Assembly: GCA_002270565.1 (NCBI GenBank)
Contig: NQMI01000010.1
Location: 422,661-486,660 of the forward strand
Direction: 5' to 3'
Source of the DNA: Stenocarpella maydis
Lineage: Eukaryota; Ascomycota; Sordariomycetes; Diaporthales; Diaporthaceae
DNA: 64,000 nt
Shown here in pieces: positions 1 to 10,109 of the stretch (position 1 is its first letter; every line of letters begins with the position of its first letter). The position numbers and the translations under genes are program-made. The notes beneath the pieces are model-generated. The model worked only from the letters and a program-made list of their open reading frames with translations. It was not told the origin of the DNA and did no database searches.

Positions 1-228
1 TGCAGGAGGAAGACGGACAGGGAGAAGAAGACGACAAGACAAGTGAAGTTCTTGTCGGGCGGGGGATTGTCAGTCTGAGAGGCAGAAAGAAACAGAAGAA
101 CAAGGTGAGTGTGAAACAAGTTTTTACGTGTTGCAGAGACGCGTTGGGGTGGAGTTTTGCAGGGCTTGATGATGGGCTGGATGTGGCAAAGACAGACAAA
201 GAAGAGAATGAGGAAGACTCACCGCCAT
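1..228 (-). CDS. 5' end of an unidentified membrane-type protein gene (partial)
   Basis: Only the first 26 codons are in the window. On the minus strand a start ATG at 228 is followed by one Ala codon and a GTGAGT donor (222-217). A 148-nt intron with a CTCAC branch-like site and a pyrimidine-rich tract ends at CTCTCAG (81-75). Exon 2 (74-1) continues in frame off the left edge. The predicted start reads M-A-T-D-N-P-P-P-D-K and then enters a hydrophobic stretch (NFTCLVVFFSLSVFLL), which could be a signal anchor or first transmembrane helix. Without the intron the frame meets a stop, so splicing is required for this reading. I do not recognise the family. The very short first exon and the quality of the splice signals are the only support; a UTR intron with a different start is possible. 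Confidence 0.45.
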
Positions 229-3147
229 GATGATCCAGGGGCAGAGTGTTTGCTTGAAAGGATGGATGGATGGGTGCAGTGAATGGGGACCTTATGGTGG
301 CGGTTGAGACAAAACGCGATGCGATGTAGATGGCGCTGGAGATGTTCTCAAGGAGTGACTGTGCCTGAGGCTGTGTGTTGCTGCTGGCGCGGTTGGTTTA
401 GTTGTACACACACGTGAAGACAAGATGATGGTGGTGATGGGGATGGAGAGGAGAAGGGGATGGACTGACTGTTTGTGGTTGGTGAATGTGTAAGTTGGCT
501 TAAGTGAATGTCTAGTGGTTTTGTGTTGGCGAGAAGACGATGTGGTTGGAGGAAAGGAGGGAAAGTTGGGATTGTTGAGGGAGGAAGGGGATTTTGTTGT
601 CTGCTGCAGGAAGGGGAAGACGAAAAGTGGGCCCAGACTCCAGACTATGGGACATTGATCTGGAGCTTCCCCAGGCGGCTGCCCACTGAAGGAGCTCCTC
701 TGGGGACTGGGCTACTTGACAGGGCCAAGGGGCCTGGAAGGAGGACGGAGGAGGACGGGGAAGGAGGCCACAGCAGAAACCAGTTGGTACAAACAGGAAT
801 ATCCCTCCAATGCTTCCCCTTCTGCCACTCGTGGTCTCTGGACGCAATACCAAGTAACTATAAGTCCTTCCTGACAGTGTAGATACATTCAGGAGCCATA
901 AGTTATGGTGGGTGAGCACAAGACGCGCCAGGGGACACGCCGAGGGACGCGCCGAGGGACGCGCTCTGGTGGGACGCGAGGATTTGAATCTGCTTTGCCT
1001 CGAGTCTTGTTTCAACAAACCTTTCGTCTCAGCGCTGCTCCCTTTGTTTGTAGATACTGTCCGGTGGCCGTAAATATTCAACCTTGCCACGAGTTCAGAC
1101 TGGCGTTGCGCGGATTTACTGCCGATCAAGAGCAGACACTGCCGGATATCTCCGTGATGACTTCCAAAGTCTTGTTGCTGGTACCAGCACAGGGCCTAAG
1201 AATCTGTTTCTAGGCAATATCCGAATGCATTTATGGGTTCGGAACAGTAGAAGTGTCTTGTAGTCCTCCGCCTTGCCCATAACTTCCGGTGTCAACGTGC
1301 TTTTGATTGATAATCCTGCCGCTGACCACGAGAGCTTGCCCCTCGACGGTGCAAAGCTTGTCTACAACACCCAACTGACTGTCACCATCCCGAAGACGAA
1401 AAGAGCCAGACAAGATCTCCACCGATCGCCCGTCCCTCGAGCTCACTTCACTTGCCTCTGGCATCACCTGTATCCGTCCTCGGCAGCCAAACAGACTGGA
1501 CGCAGACCTCGATTGATTATACAAGCAGACTCCGTCTCCCCACAAGCATCGCCACTCCCCTCGAGATTTGTCAACACAGGACAACGGAGAGGCTGAACAT
1601 CTCCGTCCAAAATTTCCAGCCTCCGCAGGCAACTCCTTTTCTTGGTCAAGGAACCACGTGTCTGTGCTCTCGCTGTGCTGCCAGCAAGCAACACTATCGC
1701 CCGTCGGCCCATCAAGAGAGCATTGCGGTTGTGCTAACTTCTGGCGACGACATCTAGATCAGGTGCGGAACAGGAATCCGAAGCGAGATCAAGACCACGC
1801 CGCCTTCCCAGGACCCAGGCTGGAAGAGGCTCCCATCAGGATGAGCCCTGGAGGAGGAGGGAGAAACCTTGGGAACAGAATCGTAGCCCCCAGGAACGGA
1901 AGGGCCATTGGAACCAGGAGGAAGGACACACCCGGGCAGTTTGCGGCTAAGCCCTGTGGCACGATGGCACGAAGAGCAGCAACCGCCCCTTCCAATGATG
2001 TATCCTCCGTGTCACTCGCGGGGACGGTAGTGCGGGTGCTAAACACGCCCGAGCCGAGGCTCTGGGCACGTTTCCACGGTACTCGACCTGCCTCCGACGA
2101 TGCGTCTCACGCCAATCAAGCGATGTGACCGCACAACCGTGGAAACGGGCAAAGACGGTGGCATAGAGGCAAATTGGCCCTAGCCGGAAACAAGTGCCAG
2201 CTCGAGCAGACGGTGGAGGCTATGTTAGGCTGGCAGGGCCCCGGGGGGAGGTCTGGGGGGCAGTATGTGGAGTCATTCCCGTAGAGGTGAGTCCCCTACT
2301 CGAGGACCCAAGTCCGTTGCATATTGTAAACGGTCGAACGCTGACGGAGCCGCCCTTTGTAAATAGGTCGCCCCAGGATCGCGCCCGAAACCTCCTCCCC
2401 TTCCTCAGCTGTTTGAGCGGTGCAATACGGCTCAATGACTTCGAAACCAGCATCGAGAGGCTTAGACAGGTGCCCCAGGCATGTCGGAACAACCAGGTGG
2501 CCAGGTCCCGAGAGACTTGTCCAACGGCGTGGAGGTTCCCCGCCGGGGGCTGCTGAAAATACATCCGGGCCGCCGGGTGCGACAATAACGTTATACCGAC
2601 TTACACCGACTTACACGATGCCGAGCCCAGCACGCACGCGTCATTGGCCGACGCCGTCAGTCCTGGTCCCGGCACCCTGGGGGTGGCCGAGGAGGTACTA
2701 GCCCCCTGCGCAAGGATTCCGGAACAACGGCAGCAATTGGGGTGGGACCACGAGCAGGACACAAGCATACCAAAGATAGTGCCTGCTAGTAGTGATTTGG
2801 GGGAAGGGAGGGACAAATAGCCATCTCGGCATCCTGAACAACAGGCTGCAAGAGGAGACGACACCAAGACGATACAATACATGCAACCGGCCATTTCAAC
2901 AGGGGCCTAGTTCCCGCATAGCCTTAGCATACAGTGCTAATCTGTACACCGTCCTTCTTCTACATGGTATTCTTCCATCAGATTGGCCATGCAAAGTGAC
3001 ATGAAAACCACCCAGAGACCAACAGGGCCGAAGACATAGTCTCTAATGACAATTCCAGGCCATCTTGAGCAATCCTTGGAACAGGGCTGTATCCTCTGGG
3101 TCTTTGCATCATGAGTTAAAAGAAACACAAGCCTCACCCTCAGCTAA
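229..3147. other. Long intergenic stretch, no recognisable gene
   Basis: About 2.9 kb of moderately GC-rich DNA between the left partial gene and the 3' end of the RecQ gene. Several unrelated open frames of 60-200 codons exist on both strands, but none shows a known domain, good start context or a convincing spliced model. Purine-rich sequence at 400-600 is probably promoter or 5' UTR of the left gene. The frames at 1231-1632 (minus) and 2601-2894 (minus, 11 Cys in 97 codons) are the only ones with slightly protein-like composition. I could not name either. Confidence 0.6.
932..967. repeat. Three-copy 12-bp tandem repeat
   Basis: Three head-to-tail copies of a unit close to GGGACGCGCCGA, with one more partial match (GGGACGCG) just downstream at about 970-977. 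It lies in non-coding DNA and has no clear function. Confidence 0.7.
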
Positions 3148-6121
3148 TCAGGATTGCCCTCGCTTGTATGACCCACGTCCTCTCCCATATGACCTACCTC
3201 GGCCTGAGGCCGCAGACCGTGGTTTCTTGGGGGAAGTGCTCGAAGTGGGTAGCAGCTTGGCAGACGTCGGGTCATGCTTCGCAGTCTTGCAGGCTGCTGT
3301 GAATTCGCTCAGTAGTTCCTAACAAACACCATCACAAAGACATTAGCACTCACTCAAAGACCGTGCGAAGAGGAAAGAATGGTTCAAAAAAGAAGAAGAA
3401 AAAAAGATACTCACGTCAAAATCCTGATCCTGCATCGACTCCCACGCCGACGTCAGATGCATCTTCAACTCAGTAACGCGCGGGCTCTTGATCCCAAACG
3501 CCACCCTCGCCAGGAACCTCGGGTCATCCCTCACGGGGCACTCCTGCAGCACCCTCCGTATGCCCTCCCTGTCAAGCGGCCTCTTGTCCGCCGGCAGCGT
3601 GGGGACCCTACTCCCGCCCGAGCCGCAGAACGTGCAGTGGCCGCACCTGTCCTGGCCCCCGGGGAGGCCCATGCCAAAGTGGCGCGCCAGCGCGAGCGCA
3701 AAGCACTCGCCGCCCGTGACGAGGTCCACCACCTCCCTTCCCCTCGCCAGGGCGTCGCGCTCGCGCTGCTCCAGGCCCGAGTACACCTCCCGCGCGAGGG
3801 CGTCGAGCTGCGCCGGGGTCGAGGGGAGGTCCGCGGCCATGACGCGGAACTTAGGGACGACGCCCCTGGCCGTGAGCTGGATGATGTTGTCGCGGTCGAG
3901 GTGGTCCAGGATTTGGATGATGTTGGCGCGGAGGTGGCCCGTCTTGCGCACGATGGCGTTCACGTCCACGTATGTGTATTTTGTTTTCTTTTCTGAATTA
4001 TCCAGGATGGCTTTTGCTTCTGGCCGGTCCGTGCTCGCCATGTTCTTCATGATCGTGTAGTAGGCGCCCGTGATCTCGAACGAGTACTGGCTGTACTCCG
4101 GGGTGATGGCGCGGATGAGATTGTGGTGGAGCTCCAGGGTGGCGTAAATGACGCTCAGGGGGTTCGACCGGACTGCAGCATTGGGAGTCAGCTTTCAGAG
4201 AACCGGTGTAGGAGTTTCGTCCAGACACATTGTGGACCGGAACACAGTGTTGCCGTGGCATTTGAGATATAGGCACCGGGATGGAGTCTGTTGATCCTAA
4301 GCGGATTGAAAACGACTCCGGAGGCTGCTTACTGTCAAACTGCTTCATCTGGACGTTCGTGTCCTTTTTGAACTCGGCGCCGACCTTGAGGGATATCACC
4401 TCGTCGTTGAGTATGTCCCCGATCAGCTTGCGGAAGGGCTCGTACGATGGCAGGTCCCCCCTGGCGAAGTTCTCGCGGATGTACGAGTCGGCGCCGCAGA
4501 GGTAAAACATGCAGGTGCTCTTCTTGCCGTCTCGTCCGGCGCGGCCGATCTGCTGGCTGTACTCCTCCACCGAGGATGCGAGGGTGTAGTGCACAATGTT
4601 GCGTATGTCGGCCTTGTCCACTCCCATGCCAAACGCGATCGTGGCAACGACGACCTGGACCCGGTTTGCCATGAAGTCATCCTGGACCTTGGTCTTGTGC
4701 TCCACCTTCATGCCCGCGTGGAAAGCTGCCGCGTCGAATTGCTGCGCACGCAGCGCCTGGGCAAGGTCTTCCGACTCCTGTAAGCTGGCGTTAGTCCTGG
4801 CTGCTTCTGTGTCCGTGTGGCTCCTGATTCGAATTACCTTTTGTATGGTAACATAAATCAGCGTCGGACCTCTGTTCTTCCGCAGGAACGAGCACAGTTT
4901 ATCGAACTTGGCAGCGGGCTTTGGGACATGCTCGGCGAACAGGTCGAGGCTTAGCGTACACAAGATCAGCGGGAGGCTCGAAGAGCAGGGGCGAGGAGAG
5001 AGGTTGCAAGCGAGAATGACACTCACTTTGGTCGATATGGTGAAGTCCGAAATACGCCATGCTCGTCAATGTCGAACGCCCTGCAGACGTCCTCCACGAC
5101 CTTGACCGTTGCGGTGGCGGTCAGGCATATGACGCGCTCGGCATTGATCTCTTGGACGAAACGGGCGACTGGGAGCAGACCAATTAGCCTCTCCAAACCA
5201 ATAGGGCCCGTCTTGGGGCGGAGACAGCAGTGCTAAGAGGATGCTTCAAACCTTTGAGGTACTCCGGGCGGAAAGAGTGGCCCCACTGGTATCATGTTAG
5301 CAACATTGGGGCTACCTAGGGACCCAGTGGTTGCAATCACCTCGGAAATGCAGTGCGCCTCGTCGACAGCAACGAGGCGAACACCTCCCGGGACGTGCTT
5401 CATCTGCTGGACGAAACGCTCGTTGTTGAGCCTCTCCGGGGAACAGTATATCATCCTCAACTCACCCCGGCCGAGCTGCTGGTTGATGGCCTGGAGCTCG
5501 TCCCAGGACTTTGTTGAGTCGATGCAGTCGGCAGGTATGCCGCGCCTCTTGAGGGCATCGACCTGGTCCTTCATAAGGGCTATGAGGGGCGAGATGACAA
5601 TGGCGACCCCAGACTGGCCTGGTCCTCTAAGGCCGCGAGACCTGTCCAGCTCGGGAAATGCCACTGATGGTATCTGTGGTTGGGAATCAGCAGGCGGGTC
5701 AGATCGTCAAGGGCCACCCATGGCTGAATAGCATGCAGAAGGTACTTGCCTGGTAGCAGAGAGACTTTCCGGCGCCTGTTGGAAAGACGACGAGTGTATT
5801 CTTGCCAGCCAGGATGCGGCTGATGGCCCTTTTTTGCTCATGGCGGAAGTCATGATGGCCGAATTTCTCTTGCAAGATGCGCCGGGCTAGCTCGGCATTA
5901 CCCTCATCAAGTGCACCATCCTCAACCTCGTCCTGGGGGCCAGTAAGCGGCCCAGTTGTGGCGGTTGAGACTGTCTTCTGGCGTTTGGTAGTCAAGGACG
6001 TGGAAGCAACGACTACTTGTGCCGATTTACGCTTAGCCGCTGGGGGCCGTTTGTCCTGCACGATGTCGTCCACATCGATGTCGTCAAAGAGGTCATCTCC
6101 TGAGTCAAAATCGTCGCTCAT
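3148..6121 (-). CDS. RecQ-family ATP-dependent DNA helicase
   Basis: Eight exons on the minus strand: 6121-5750, 5673-5341, 5285-5252, 5168-5027, 4949-4838, 4777-4333, 4172-3415 and 3318-3148, giving 788 residues. It should unwind DNA 3' to 5' in recombination and replication repair in the nucleus. An acidic N-terminus is followed by the DEXH helicase core: Walker A GAGKS at residues 116-120, DEAH at 228-231, and motif VI QIGRAGRDG at 407-415. A winged-helix-like stretch follows, then a cysteine cluster (C636, C656, C659, C662), and the protein ends in a basic Gly-Arg-rich tail. The splice joins recreate family sequence across each junction (for example CYQ to IPSVAFPELD). Intron 1 has a GC donor (CAG|GCAAGT), and the others are GT-AG. 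The start is the first ATG of the open frame. The core assignment is secure; which RecQ subfamily is not. Confidence 0.93.
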
Positions 6122-7217
6122 GATGGGCTCTGGTAACTGGCGTTCTGAGTGACTGCTTGGGTCTGGAGTCCAAGAAGATGCTTAGGCTGCTGCTGAGTGG
6201 TCGTCCCTTGCAGTTGCTCTGCTTGTGCAGCGTGACGCGCTGCGTCGCGTCCGGCTTTAAAGTGTGACCCGAGATCAGGTGCTCTGGCGCTGCAAAACGG
6301 TACACAGTAAAGAATACGGAGAGACAGGGATGATGGCCTATTCTAACTTGCAAGCGAGAGCATCAACACGCCACACATCCGCAAGCCCTTTAAACCAATT
6401 AAGACCTATATTAAAATAAATGGCTTTCTTTGCTCTTTATTTTAATATAAGCCTTAATTCATTTAAAGGGCTGATAAAGGTATAATATATAGAATTATTA
6501 AAAGTAAAGAAGAATTTAAAATTTATTAAGATACAGTAGTATAACCCTATGAAGAATTAATACTCTTATAAATTTCAACTCTAAATTATTGTTTACTTAG
6601 TTTTAAACACATATTCTTTTCTAATTACATGCCTACTATTAATATGAAAAAAGTTCTTTGTTAGAAGAAAGAGGACTTCTTTAATATAGGTTGTATATGA
6701 ATTAAAACTAAATTAAAGAAGTTAATTTTTTTCTAAGTATTATGTGTTATATGCGGGGTGTTAGCGGTTTTAATACTCCCGCTTGTAAGTCAGAATAGGC
6801 CGTCGCCTGCACGGAACAAGCAGAACCACAGCGCATCCCTCATTCACCATGGCTTCAGTAACAGTAGGCATATTGCACGAATCACCATGCCAATTCCAAA
6901 AAGAAAAGAAGAAAATATGCATAAAGGTGAGGGCACACTATTGCCCCTGTACCTGCAGTGGACGGTGGACCGACTTACTATCTAAGTAAGAAGGTACCGT
7001 ATTCTTCCAGGTAGAGGACACCTGCTGCAGGCTTCTTCCGAGGTCGACAATGAACTGCCAACAGCTAGTTTTCATGGTCTATTTCCTCCACTAGTTAGCC
7101 AAAAGTCTATCATTTATTGTAGTCCTCGACCCAGCAATCCATCCCCCCTAGTTGCCACCATCACCATTCCCTGCATCTCGGCTCGGCAAAGAAACAGTCC
7201 TCCCCACAACTCTGTAT
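6122..7217. other. RecQ upstream region with an AT-rich island
   Basis: 6122-6360 is ordinary GC-balanced sequence, presumably 5' UTR and promoter of the RecQ gene. 6360-6750 is a sharp AT-rich island with no coding capacity and many TpA steps, like the RIP-affected blocks elsewhere in the window. It contains the hairpin described separately. 6750-7217 returns to normal composition and shows no gene. Confidence 0.6.
6385..6471. repeat. AT-rich inverted repeat (about 36-bp arms)
   Basis: The left arm (6385-6420) begins GCCCTTTAAA. The right arm (6437-6471) ends TTTAAAGGGC and is its reverse complement with four or five mismatches, leaving a loop of 16 nt. It sits at the start of an AT-rich island, suggesting a RIP-degraded miniature inverted-repeat element or the end of a larger one. 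No transposase is visible. Confidence 0.6.
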
Positions 7218-7498
7218 TCAAGCTTCCTGGGCATCGCGGGCAGGGCGCTGGGATCCCGCTCGACAATCAAGTTGCCTCCTCGCGGGAAGAAGTTCACGAG
7301 ACTGCCGATGCCTGCTGATGCGCGCCCCCCAAGCGCTCCCGCTGCTCTTGTCGGATATCAGTTCTGGGAACCACGAGGCGTCTGCGTGACACTCTGTCGC
7401 CAGAGGCAAGGCTTAAGCGAGACTTACCCGTTCGGCATCGGCATGGCACTGATACCGGCAATCGCAGTTACAGCAAGGGTCACAGCCGAGAACTTCAT
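7218..7498 (-). CDS. Probable small secreted protein (64 residues)
   Basis: On the minus strand an ATG at 7498 opens a classic signal peptide (MKFSAVTLAVTAIAGISA). This is followed by MPMPNG, a typical start of mature fungal small secreted proteins. Exon 1 is 7498-7428 and stops at a perfect GTAAGT donor. My preferred acceptor is GCAG at 7343-7342, 14-15 nt after an ACTGAT branch-like site; exon 2 is then 7341-7218 and ends in TGA. The mature part would be basic and Arg-rich, with a single Cys. Nearer acceptors at 7394 or 7382 would give a protein of about 55 residues ending in another frame. There is no recognisable domain. The signal peptide plus donor is the solid part and the exact C-terminus is uncertain. 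It neighbours a SAT4-family gene and a P450 near transposon DNA. Confidence 0.5.
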
Positions 7499-8505
7499 GT
7501 TGAACTGAGTTGTGATGTCTGACAATCCCGGGTTGTGGGTTTCGAACCTCCGTCCTCTTGTAGAATCTTGGGCTCTTCTAGGGTCTGCCCGGTCTTGTTG
7601 CGCGTTTGTTTTATGGGGATATCAAAATTGTGTGTACAAAAAAATAAGCAACCTTCAAGGCTACGGTGCACTGCAGTCGACGGAGTGATAGCGGCGATGA
7701 GCACCGCGGATAACTCTGTATCTATATTTCTACCACAGACTCAGCGGTTGAACAATATCGCCGCCCCTATCCCGCCGAGTTATGCTCTTTATGCTCGATT
7801 CGTATGCACGCCGAGTCGTCATGCTTGTGCCCTCTCTGCCCTCAAAATAGAGTTTGATGCCTGAGACACCAACAGCCTCATTCTTGCTGTTTCAGACACC
7901 CTTCAGGTTAGAAAAGCCTCAATCTATAATAATACCAGTATCTATGTATAGGAAAGCGCGCAGATAAAAAGCAATGTATCAAATCATGTGTTAGCTATAT
8001 GGCAGTCTTATGGCGCCTAGCAACTGCCCAGATCGTCAAGTAACGGTCAAATTACCCATCACTTTGATTGACGCGCAGTGTAGTGGCCAATAGATTGCCG
8101 GAGCGTTTGGAATGTTTCAGTGTCATACCGCCGCGCTTATGCGCGGGATTTGCTACAGTGGATGCGGCTAGACGGCCTGAGGACAAAAAACTTTCTGTAT
8201 TATATGCTTAAGCCGCCGAGAACTCTAATGTCCTTCTCACGAAGTATGAGCCCCGTAACCTTTTGCCACGTGGAGTCTAGTGCAAATGGGGCATGATCCG
8301 CGGCCTGTTCCCATAGTTTCATGATGCAGTGGACACTCAGTCGATATACCGTCATGCAAGCATCCAACACCTCCGAGCCAGCTTGTCGGCGTATCCATTA
8401 AACCATCCCGTGTTAATCATCATGCGCACCGGGCGGAGGTATGTATCTCATAGGAGCAGCCATCATCGGCGCATTCTCCCCCTCGGACGTCCGGGGGAAA
8501 AAAGT
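7499..8505. other. Intergenic region, no gene seen
   Basis: About 1 kb holding the probable promoter of the small secreted protein gene (right side) and the 3' side of the SAT4-family gene. Short open frames only; no RNA gene recognised. Confidence 0.6.
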
Positions 8506-10109
8506 TCAGGCGTCCTCATAAAATGTGGCAATATCCGTCCGGACGCCAATCTTGCCCGAGGGCGGCGGCTGCCGCTTCATATAGATGGCCTCCTCGCTAC
8601 TGTTGTCCCCTGCCGGGCATGCCCCGCCGACCCTGGTGCGCGACGCCGCCCTGCCCTGCTGCGCGAGCTTGTCGTCGTCGTCGTCGTCGTTGGTGCTGGC
8701 GTGTATGTCCACCTCGCGCGCGCTGCGGCCCTTGTCCATCATGTGGAACCGCGACAGCTTGTTCGTGCTCAGGCTGCGGCTGGCTCCCCCCGGGTGGCCC
8801 CCGAGCTTGTAGTCCGACCCGCCGCGGTTCGAGCTACCTAGCAGGGCCGGCGTGTAGCGCCTGGCGAGCGCCTTGAAGGACGGGATGGATGCTGCGAGAA
8901 TGCCGACGTTGGTTTCGATGGCGGACCAGTACTGCACGGGGGTGTGTGTGTCAGTTTGACTCGTATTCCGCGGCCGGTTTATTTCTTAAAGGCATGTCAA
9001 GGGATTTTTCAGGGGATTTGTGTGCATACCATGGCTCCCGAGATGACCCAGGTTGCGTCCGCGTCCGGGGCGAGCATCTGCGGGATGTAGGTGATCCGAA
9101 TGATTGATGACAAGCAGGCGCTGTAGAATTCATGATCAGCATCTCTGTCCTGGTAGGCCAACTTGGAGTTCCCAAGCCAGGACGGGTTGTGTCTGGCTTA
9201 CAAGAATCCCAGAGACATCATCACACCCAAGCCGATCTTCTGGCGCTTTGGCATTTGCAGCTTGGAAACCATCTTTATGGGTAACGTATACGTCAAGAAA
9301 TCTGTCGCGATATTGACGGCGGCATTTGCTAGGTAGAAGGCGTTGATGTTGACGCATCTCTTGTTCGTTATATTGAGGTCATCTGCGAGCGGACGTTAGC
9401 GGGAGGTCGTTTAGAATGGCTGAGGGTGGACAGCCGTATAGCAAGGGACGTAGACTCACAGGCAGCCTGGACAGGCGTGCATTGGAAGATGCAAACTATG
9501 ACGTTCGCACCGGCCTGGCAGGAGACAACACCGATGATGGCATATGCCAGCCGTCGAAGCTCGCGGTCACCAAGACGCGCGTAAAGAGCCAGCACCGAGG
9601 TCTTGATGAAGCCTAGGCAGGCGTTGTAGAAGATTGAAGACAGCCAGACTATCTGTGAGTACGATATGAGGTTGTCTGTGCCGCGGAGCATAACGTCTTG
9701 CATGTGGGATCCGAGTCCATGATTGACAGCTAGAGCCTGTGTGTTAGCCCTCGTTTCCGACCGTGTAGGACAAAGCGCATGCGTACCAAGTACAGTAGCG
9801 ATAATGAAGGCCCATGCCAGCAACTTTAGTCATAGTCAGTCATAAGCGTAGCGTGTGTGATGGATGTGACAACATACGGCAGCGATTACAATAAGTACTA
9901 AGAAGCAGAGTCAGCTGGCGCTCATGCCAAGTTCCGGATACATGTGCACGGGGGATCAGGGTAGGCGACAACTGACCATCGTCGGGTCCGAACGATTTCG
10001 TGATATGGATCCGGGTGAACACGCGCATCGATATCGTAATGATAGTGATGACGCCAAAGACGACAGACACAGTCGTCACCGTGGGACCCTGGGTTTCAGC
10101 GGAAACCAT
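8506..10109 (-). CDS. SAT4/fungal-rhodopsin-domain 7-TM membrane protein
   Basis: Seven exons on the minus strand: 10109-9977, 9897-9878 (20 nt), 9823-9794 (30 nt), 9736-9460, 9382-9202, 9120-9030 and 8931-8506, giving 385 residues. The family is the fungal SAT4/Pth11-like group of plasma-membrane proteins. Members are thought to sense surface or chemical cues, and most have no proven ligand. Family landmarks are the first helix ending in the SFGPDD loop, NHGLGSH in the long extracellular loop, FIKTSVLALYARL, a later IPIKM-like segment (LPIKM), and IPQML before the last helix. The C-terminal cytoplasmic tail carries a run of six Asp encoded by a GTC microsatellite. The first ATG (10109) lies directly before helix 1; the open frame continues upstream without another ATG. 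The two micro-exons are inferred from family reading-frame continuity and should be confirmed with RNA. Confidence 0.85.

Noticed and set aside
512..1129. A 205-codon minus-strand frame near the left edge
   Set aside because: Low-quality composition, runs through the 12-bp tandem repeat, no recognisable domain.
1231..2046. Minus-strand frames with slightly protein-like composition (1231-1632, 1464-1715, 1789-2046)
   Set aside because: I tried to join them through introns into one secreted protein but no consistent set of donor, branch and acceptor restored a credible product.
7510..7550. Sequence resembling a tRNA T-arm (GGGTTTCGAACC)
   Set aside because: The stem does not pair and no A-box or acceptor stem is placed correctly; not a tRNA gene.
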